DNA of 64,000 nucleotides from Batillaria attramentaria (lineage: Eukaryota > Mollusca > Gastropoda > Batillariidae), in NCBI GenBank assembly GCA_018292915.2, contig JACVVK020000384.1, forward strand, positions 358,501 through 422,500, given 5' to 3'. Below, one piece after another: positions 57,269 to 64,000 of the stretch. Each line of letters opens with the position of its first letter. Positions within the stretch are counted from its first letter, which is position 1. The notes under the pieces are model-generated. The model was given only the letters and a program-made list of their open reading frames with translations. It did no database searches and was not told the DNA's origin. Both the position numbers and the translations under genes were made by a program.

Positions 57269-57308
<40 letters not shown>
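57241..57308. repeat. (CA)n microsatellite
   Basis: Interrupted CA tract inside the composite element. Confidence 0.9.
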
Positions 57309-57309
<1 letters not shown>

Positions 57310-57419
57310 GACTGAGATAGATAGAGATGTTAATTAAAATTAATTTTAATGCAAACAGTATAACATCAGAGCAATCTGCATAAAAAATTGAGTAACTTGA
57401 GTTGCAGATGAAAGCACAT

Positions 57420-57800
57420 GTTAACTAATAATAATTATTATTATTTATTTATATAGCGCTGTAATCTACTTATAAGGCAGTTCTAAGCGCTAAAAGTCCA
57501 GGTAAAAGTACAGATAAGAGTCAAGGTTCAGGGCCAGGGCAACTGCGTGTATGGTACTTTATAAGGAGATGGAGAAAGACGGAGGCAGGTTAGACGGTGC
57601 TTTGATATGAAAACAGGTAGGTTTTTAGATTTTAGAGCGAAAGAGGCTGAGAATTGCAGGCTTTTGGACCAGCGTAGGAGAAGGCTCGACAGTCAACAGA
57701 AGAAAGTTTAGTACGTGGGATTCTGAATATCAGAGTATTGATACGATAAATATTGTGGTCTATAAAACAGACATACCAGCGATTTAAAACGAAACTTTAT
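57420..57800 (-). mobile_element. LINE 3'-terminal fragment
   Basis: In reverse orientation it ends in AGCGCTATATAAATAAATAA followed by TTATTATT-type repeats. Upstream of this it has a decayed RT C-terminus (TKLSSVDCRAFSYAGPKA and SKTYLF-like remnants). Confidence 0.55.
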
Positions 57801-58400
57801 AACAAGGTTATGCAACGCTGAGAACGACGTTGAAGTGATCTGATCTGTTTTCCAGATAAATGGCAGTGTCAGTTTTCTGGCAGAGGGAAAAGCTTGCGGG
57901 GTAGCGCAACCAGCGCATTTCCTCAGTACAACCAGTTCGACTCAGTACTAGTCACTGTAACAACTGGTGTAGTGAAATTGTGAATTTAGCTCAGTACAAC
58001 GAATTCGAATTTAGCTCAGACCGGGGGGGGGGGGGGGGGTAGATTCGGGGCCAGGGGGGTAGAAACTGGCCTAGGCCAGAAACTACCCGGGTTTAAACTG
58101 GCCTAGTCCAGTTTCTACCCGGGTAGATTCGGGGCCAGGGGTAGATTCTGGCCTGTTACACCGGGTCATTGCGCTGAGCTGGAGGCTAGAAGTGCCAAGT
58201 GTTTCAGCAGCTTGAGGCTAGAAGTGCCCCGGGTACATTCAGCTGGAGGCTAGAAGTGCCAAGTGTTTCAGCAGCTTGAGGCTAGAAGTGCCCCGGGTAC
58301 ATTCAGCTGGAGGCTAGAAGTGCCCCGTGTTTCAGTAGCTTGAGGCTAGGTGCCCCGGGTCCATCACTGTGCTGGAGGCTAGAAGTGCCCGAAATCAAAA

Positions 58401-59920
58401 GAGGCGGGGAGTAATTTGGGTTATTACACCCGGTAGGGCATGATGATTTACAGTGGCATACTACTGGGCGGGAAACTTGAAACTGGAGTAAACTAATGCA
58501 CCACCATCACCACCACCAACAAATGATAACGAAACGTACTTGGAACTGACACAAAAATGGGATCTCTACTCATCTACATGAATTACTAATACTGTACAGG
58601 ACGCCGACATTCAGTCAGAGATCAGTGATGGTTGGTCCGTGAAGACAACCGGCGGCTACACACTGTAACTTCCCCTTCAAGACGAAACTGGTGAGGTCAT
58701 GAGAATGACAGTGTGTTGAAAACAAACAACACCACGACAGCCCAAACACACATACCTTTCGCCAAGAACCGATGCACGCCGGATAAGGTCAGAACTGTTT
58801 AGGCTGCAGCTCTCTAGAGATGACCAAATGTGACAACTGACTGAAAAACCGCGTATAATCTTAAGTAAGTGCCCACAACGTGTGGATATTCGGAACGGCA
58901 ATCAGTAATCAGTCTGGGGAGGCAATTAACGGGTCGTCTACCTTACAGTGAGACGGGTCTAGCGGCGGAGAAGCCTTGAAGCGCTAAAATGAAATCTGCC
59001 AGGAACAACAAGCTTTGCTGACAAGATGGAGAACTGAGCTGGCAGAAGTCTAGAGTCCCAGTAGTACAGCCGTTAGAACTACCGTACTTCTTTGATGTAA
59101 AACGCAAAAGAGTCATTGAAGCTGGCCTGTTTGCAGAGTTTTGAGTGCAGACTGAGTTGGCCCGGTTACATACTTGACTATTAAGGAAGACCTTCAGTCA
59201 CAAATTGATACTCAGTTTACATTCTTCTACTATTCTATTACATTGATCTACATGTAACCCTTATCTAGTGCTTGACGACTGTAAAAATGAAAAGTGAAAC
59301 ATACTGAACATGTCAGCCGGTGCGACCCGCGTACAACACAGTAGATATTGATTTATGAAGTTGTGTATAGTATTATTTCGTTGACGTGTCATTTTCTGAC
59401 ACTGGGCACTGTAAAGCCTTTGGGGCATTACTAAAAACATAAGTCATAACTTGAAATATTGAAGCTACTCGGCTTTACCGCAGAATACACTGCAGCGTGG
59501 AAATATCACCAGCTGACTTTCCGACCAAGATCATCTACCAAACTCTTCACCCGCTCAGCCCAGCCGCTACCCCACTACAACTCATCAGTTTACGAATCTC
59601 CTGAGGGCGGAGCGGGAAAAGGTACTGAGATGGTACATAACCACTAACCTCTTGAAGCACACTACAGTTAGCACAGTAACAGGTGAGGGCCTGGCTGGGC
59701 CGTGCCATACCTGAAATTATTCTCCTGGGGGGCAGGTGTTCAGCCTTTCAGACTAGAAGTCGGCACCGAGTTGAAGGTGAAGAAGAGGTGACTGTTTACT
59801 ATCAACATACCAAGCATAGCTTTGCCAGTTTGTTAGTAAAAGAGAAGACTTATTTTCTGTTAGACCAAAAAGCAGATAAATGCAGATACAAGAAAAAATT
59901 GTTTCAAGATGAAACAAAAT
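58401..59920. other. No gene seen
   Basis: Unique sequence with only short unsupported open frames. Confidence 0.4.
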
Positions 59921-59923
<3 letters not shown>

Positions 59924-59985
<62 letters not shown>

Positions 59986-59991
59986 CACACA
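59924..59991. repeat. (CA)n microsatellite
   Basis: About 33 CA units, followed after 100 bases by C/A-rich Pro/Thr-type low complexity (60110-60180). Confidence 0.95.
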
Positions 59992-60319
59992 CATTGGTCA
60001 CTTAACGATAACTTTAAAAAAAAAATTCCCACCACTTGGGAGTCCCCTTCCCTCGGACAAGGCCCCCATCAGAACGTCAACATCGCCAAACCCATGATAT
60101 CCCAAGGACTCCTACCCCCACCCCCAATCACCACCACCGCCACCCCCTCCCCGGCCACCACCACCACCACCCTCCCACCGATATGAAACCCTTGCAAATC
60201 GTAGGTCAATGCACTGTCACACACAAAAAGGAAATCCTCCATAAACATTTATGCCATCCCTACCGCAAGCATCGACCGACCCCCTCCCACCCCTCCCCTC
60301 CCAAACAACGGCCACAAGA

Positions 60320-60730
60320 CTTAAAGATCTAAGCTCCCAACGAAAAGCTTTCCGAAGTGTGAAAAAAATTTACAGAGTCTACCGTGCAAGCACAGTCAAC
60401 TCTGTCACAGTTGCAGAGTTTTCAGCGCTGTGGGGACCCTTATAAAACCAGAGCACGAGTTTGCCGTGACATTATTATTTTGGCTTTTGGTCAGTGAGCG
60501 CGACACATCGCTACAGTGTCTAGCGGATGTTGAACGCCGCACGATCTTTCTCGCTCAGTGTCAAAACGCAAACTGAGCTGTGAATTCAGGCTGCCCTTGG
60601 CTTTTATTGGGATTTCAGGGATGCTGAAAACTCATGCAACTGTGACAGAGTTGACTGTGCTTGCACGATCGACTCTGTAAAAATTTTTCACACTTCGGAA
60701 AGCTTTTTGTTGGGAGCTTGGATCTTTAAG
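60320..60730. mobile_element. Foldback (long inverted repeat) element, 411 bp
   Basis: Arms 60320-60426 and 60623-60730 are inverted copies with only scattered differences, sharing AAGCTTTCCGAAGTGTGAAA and GTGCAAGCACAGTCAACTCT. The spacer is 196 bp with no coding capacity. No clear target-site duplication. A MITE or hairpin-forming repeat. Confidence 0.8.
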
Positions 60731-61149
60731 TTATCCATCCCTTGCCGCAACGAGGGTCCCGCGTTCCCTGGTGTATGTATATATATCACGACAGTCAGTA
60801 TGGCGAGTCAATATTTTTCATAAACCCAGCCCCCTTCGCGCCAGTGCTGTCTTTGCAGGCCATCATAAATAAGCAACCCGTCTCAGGGCGATGAACTTGA
60901 TGTTCATCTTTCATGGGTTATTGGGATGAATTTGGGATGGTGCCAACCTTAGCCCGGCCACTGACTCGGCTGGTCGGCGACGCATAATTGAATTTACTGC
61001 ACAGTGTAACGCTGGTCCACAGTAGGACGTTATATGGCCTGCAAAAACTGGAGTTGGCTGGCCAGGGCAGCATGAGCATGTTTGGTGTAAGTCAGCTCAC
61101 CACGGATAGTAACTGCTGGTGCGTGTATGGCACGGGGTGGGGTGGAATG
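60731..61149. other. No gene seen
   Basis: Unique sequence. Nothing supported. Confidence 0.4.
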
Positions 61150-61331
61150 GGGTGGGGGTGGGTGTTTGGGAGTTTAACGTCCTTTTCCACCGCGTTTGGG
61201 TGATATCAAGGAAGGGGAAACGGGGGAAAAAAGTCATTACAAATTTTTGGCCTCAGCCAGGATTCGAACTCACGACCCCAGCACAGTGAAAGTCCAACTG
61301 ACGCTCTACCATTCGGCTATCCCGGCTCCCC
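61150..61331 (-). mobile_element. SINE family 1, full length, somewhat diverged
   Basis: Reverse orientation: GGTGTTTGGGAGTTTAACGT, TTTGGGTGATATCAAGGAAG, AGGATTCGAACTCACGACCC, ending GGCTATCCCGGCTCCCC. Target-site duplication unclear. Confidence 0.85.
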
Positions 61332-63250
61332 GTACTACGGCACGAGACTTCTCAGTCACGTTATATAACCAGCAATAACAACAGGCAGGTTGGCTGGTCA
61401 GTGCATGTACTGCACGGGACTTCTCAGTCACGTTCTAATTTACAGCCTGCAAGAACACTGAATAGCCGCAGGTCGGCTGGACAGCGTGAGCAATCAATCA
61501 GTCAATTGACTAACAGTTTCATTAATCAGCACAAAGACCACAACCAATCAATCAAAAGGCCCTTGAAATCACTCAGTCACACAATCAATCAACCGGCAAT
61601 CAACGCGAAGAACATAATAAATAAAACTCTGATGTAGCACTCAGTGTCTTTTAAGCACCATTCAGCTGCAACGCACGTTCAGCACGCCGGCTGTCTCGCG
61701 ATCCTCCTGTCAAGGGTCACGTCACGTGCGGCACTGTGCGCTCTCAGCTTTCTTATCGCCTCTACTTGTCAGGGAACAGTCACCGCTCTGGAACTTGCCA
61801 AGATAACAGAACCGGTGTGGCGGATAAATCCGCTTTGGAGCCATGCAACTATACTCACTGTAGACTTGGTATTTTTTATAGTGTATAATAAATGCGAATG
61901 ACAGGTTACTCTACATTGTTGTGCAAACTTTTTTTCCCTATTTATCTATTTATTTGTCTTTTTTTGTATTTAAACATGGTTTTTATTTTGCTGGCCAGTT
62001 TACACAAACAAGTATTCAGGCGGTGGCAAGAGGCCAGAAGCCTATATACGCTCTTGTCTTTTTTGTTATCTCATCTAAAGTAAATAAACAAATGCAGCCA
62101 AGCGCCGAATAATATGAATCTTTGACCGGCCGGTTTGGGCCTATTCACTTTGATGGCACGTGCTATCGTGCAATCCGTAGTGATTGGCGTTGATAATGTG
62201 TGACGGTGCGCACAAGAATTACTGAAGCGTTGGTACACTGACCCTGAGTTATGTCACCATCCGCGATCATCATGACTACAGCCTGTTCCAGTCGTGTGCC
62301 TTTTCACAGCGTCCAGCTTATGGCCGAGGAGGATACTAGTAGACTTTCACTCCCAAAGGTGATATTTACTTGCATTGTCTGTATACGTTATCGACCCAGT
62401 GTTGTGCATCAGTCTGGTCAGGGCTCAGGAACTGCATTCACTTCAAGCTACATTGAATACCCTGCATCTCCTCTCAGTTAAAAAAAGGGGGGAGGGGGGT
62501 GGAGACCTGACAAACCCCAATACCCCTATCCCAATCCTCCAAACAGCAGTTGTTTTTTTCTTTTCAATACGGAGCATGTACGTGATACGGAGCATATTCG
62601 TGATACGAAGTATATTCGTGATACCGAGCATATACGGAGACTGACTCTCAATATTCAGTGTACTTAAACACTGAATTAAAACGGATTCAGTTGAAATTCT
62701 TCACTGAGTTGAATCAGTTATAATCACACACACAGCGGAACCTGTGTAGGTTTCTGTGGTATGATGTTACACACTACAAAAAAGAGCTTGCCGGGTCCGT
62801 TTAACTCAAGAATTTTCAGTTATCAGCATTTCATGAGTGCCAACCTTTCCGGCTGAAGTCATCCAACCTTAGACAAGAACGTACCGCACCGATAAAGCCC
62901 GGGCAGTAGTGCCGGTTCTAGATTGTACTGAGTCTATGGGTTCACTCCTGTGTAGGTTCACACACTCAGTATCTTTTCAACACTGTTCTGCTCTTTTGAT
63001 AACCGAGAGCTAATTGAGATCGTGAAGGTGTCGGAATTTTCCATCAGTTCACTGCATGCTCATAAACTCACTCGACGCGTGACTGACGCAGGCTGCTGTA
63101 TAATAGGTAAGGAGATAAGTTTGCATACAGTACTGACATTGATATGATGACTCGGTGAGGCTGCTCATACCACCAATTCAGAATCAACGTAAATAATTAG
63201 TCACGTTTCGCTGGGTGTTCGTAGGTTACAAATTTGTTGAACAGAGTGGA
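61332..63250. other. No gene seen
   Basis: Contains CAATCAATCA-type repeats at about 61490-61600 and a GTGATACGGAGCATAT tandem motif at about 62567-62635. No supported coding sequence. Confidence 0.4.
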
Positions 63251-63253
63251 CAG

Positions 63254-63256
<3 letters not shown>

Positions 63257-63309
<53 letters not shown>

Positions 63310-63386
63310 CGGGCCGTGTCAGTCACTCTGTGTGTGTGCCGGTGTGTGTGTGTATGGTCAGTGTGTACGTCCGTGTCAGTGTGCCT

Positions 63387-63432
<46 letters not shown>

Positions 63433-63514
63433 TGTCACTGTGTATGTGTGTGTGTGTGTGTGTGTGCCGGTGTGTGTGTGGTCAGTCAGTGTGTACGTGC
63501 GCGTCAGCTTGCCT

Positions 63515-63556
<42 letters not shown>
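63257..63556. repeat. (GT)n array with internal duplication
   Basis: GT tracts bridged twice by related segments (TGCCGG, GGTCAGTGTGTACGT, GTCAGTGTGCCTCAGAG), so the tract-bridge-tract unit has been duplicated. The remaining bases to the window end hold no supported gene. Confidence 0.95.
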
Positions 63557-63557
<1 letters not shown>

Positions 63558-64000
63558 ATGGCGGCCGGCCCGGCATCAAGTTCTGTCCAGAGCGATTTAC
63601 CTCAGAATCTCAGTTCACTGATTCACGGGGCTGACACCAGAAAGCTTCTTTGAGCCAGTCGTAAAGTGGTTATCAGTCGTAACACTACACGGCCAACTTC
63701 TCATCAGCATACACGCACGGCTAATGAGAGAAGATGAGGGAACAACGCTGGCCACCAGCTGTGAAAGTGAATGCAAAGAACGGTAGTTAGCTGAAAGAGA
63801 AAGGTACGCCGACTGACATTGCACGAGCGACTGAGGAGGAGAAATGACGGGGGAAAGGTGCATCCGTTCCTTCCAAAGAAGAGACTTGAAATATTTTGGC
63901 AGCATGCCAGTTTCACCTCAGTTGTCAGTCGGTGGGCGCTAGTCAGTTTCCGGCCGACCGGTAAATATGCAGCGCTTGAGTGCGCGTGCGCCGGTTATGC

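Larger units (their letters stand above)
56735..58400. repeat. Array of about 35-bp units interrupted by a composite palindromic element
   Basis: Units built on AGCTGGAGGCTAGAAGTGCC and CCGGGTCCATGC occur at about 56735-56880 and resume at about 58175-58400. Between them (about 56882-58170) lie a SINE-tail fragment, a palindromic module (56915-57058; AAACTGGCCTGGGCCAGTTC), an interior and a second palindromic module (58035-58165; CTGGCCTAGGCCAGAAACTA, TCGGGGCCAGGGG). Confidence 0.6.

Noticed and set aside
59683..60186. 167-codon plus-strand frame
   Set aside because: Most of it is (CA)n and Pro/Thr low complexity.

Overview
This is intron-rich, repeat-dense animal nuclear DNA, most like a marine mollusc (gastropod-like). 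The assignment is an inference. It rests on spliced genes with GT-AG introns, a metazoan Integrator subunit, very many (CA)n tracts, tRNA-derived SINEs, jockey/CR1-like LINE remnants and hAT-like MITEs. There are no bacterial operons and no viral genes.

All supported genes lie on the minus strand. (1) At 0.5-13.6 kb there are two tandem paralogues of an unrecognised small secreted protein family: a signal-peptide exon, two short Cys-containing exons and a Thr-rich tail. Copy A is at 525-5541. Copy B is at 10244-13594 and its first exon was not found. Their introns carry large minisatellites and (CA)n tracts. Between them lie a 5'-truncated LINE (6.77-8.12 kb) and pairs of about 59-bp repeats. 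(2) At 13.8-14.5 kb a coding-like plus-strand segment is bracketed by SINE fragments. (3) At 16.5-18.0 kb, three phase-compatible exons (plus a likely first exon) define a small unidentified gene. (4) At 18.1-19.8 kb there is a LINE fragment and a degenerate array of about 155-bp units. (5) At 19.9-37.4 kb lies a complete 32-coding-exon INTS3 gene. It reads as about 1013 residues with every phase consistent. Its introns contain MITEs and a LINE fragment but no recognised tRNA-SINE. (6) At 38-44 kb the DNA is non-coding: a 123-bp tandem repeat, large CA/CT arrays and a MITE. (7) At 44.4-47.3 kb is a complete three-exon rhodopsin-like orphan GPCR of 326 aa. The 3' end of its first exon has been tandemly duplicated together with the splice donor. 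(8) At 48-64 kb the DNA is repeat-rich with no confident gene: several SINEs with target-site duplications, a 26-bp perfect inverted repeat, a composite palindromic element (56.9-58.2 kb) and a 411-bp foldback element (60.3 kb).

The genes form no operon or pathway. INTS3 is a housekeeping Integrator/SOSS scaffold. The GPCR and the secreted family look like lineage-specific genes. The most unusual signals are the secreted family itself, (TG)n tracts directly upstream of all four of its internal 3' splice sites, and two independent cases of tandem duplication of an exon-intron boundary. Exon boundaries were read by eye and may be off by a base.
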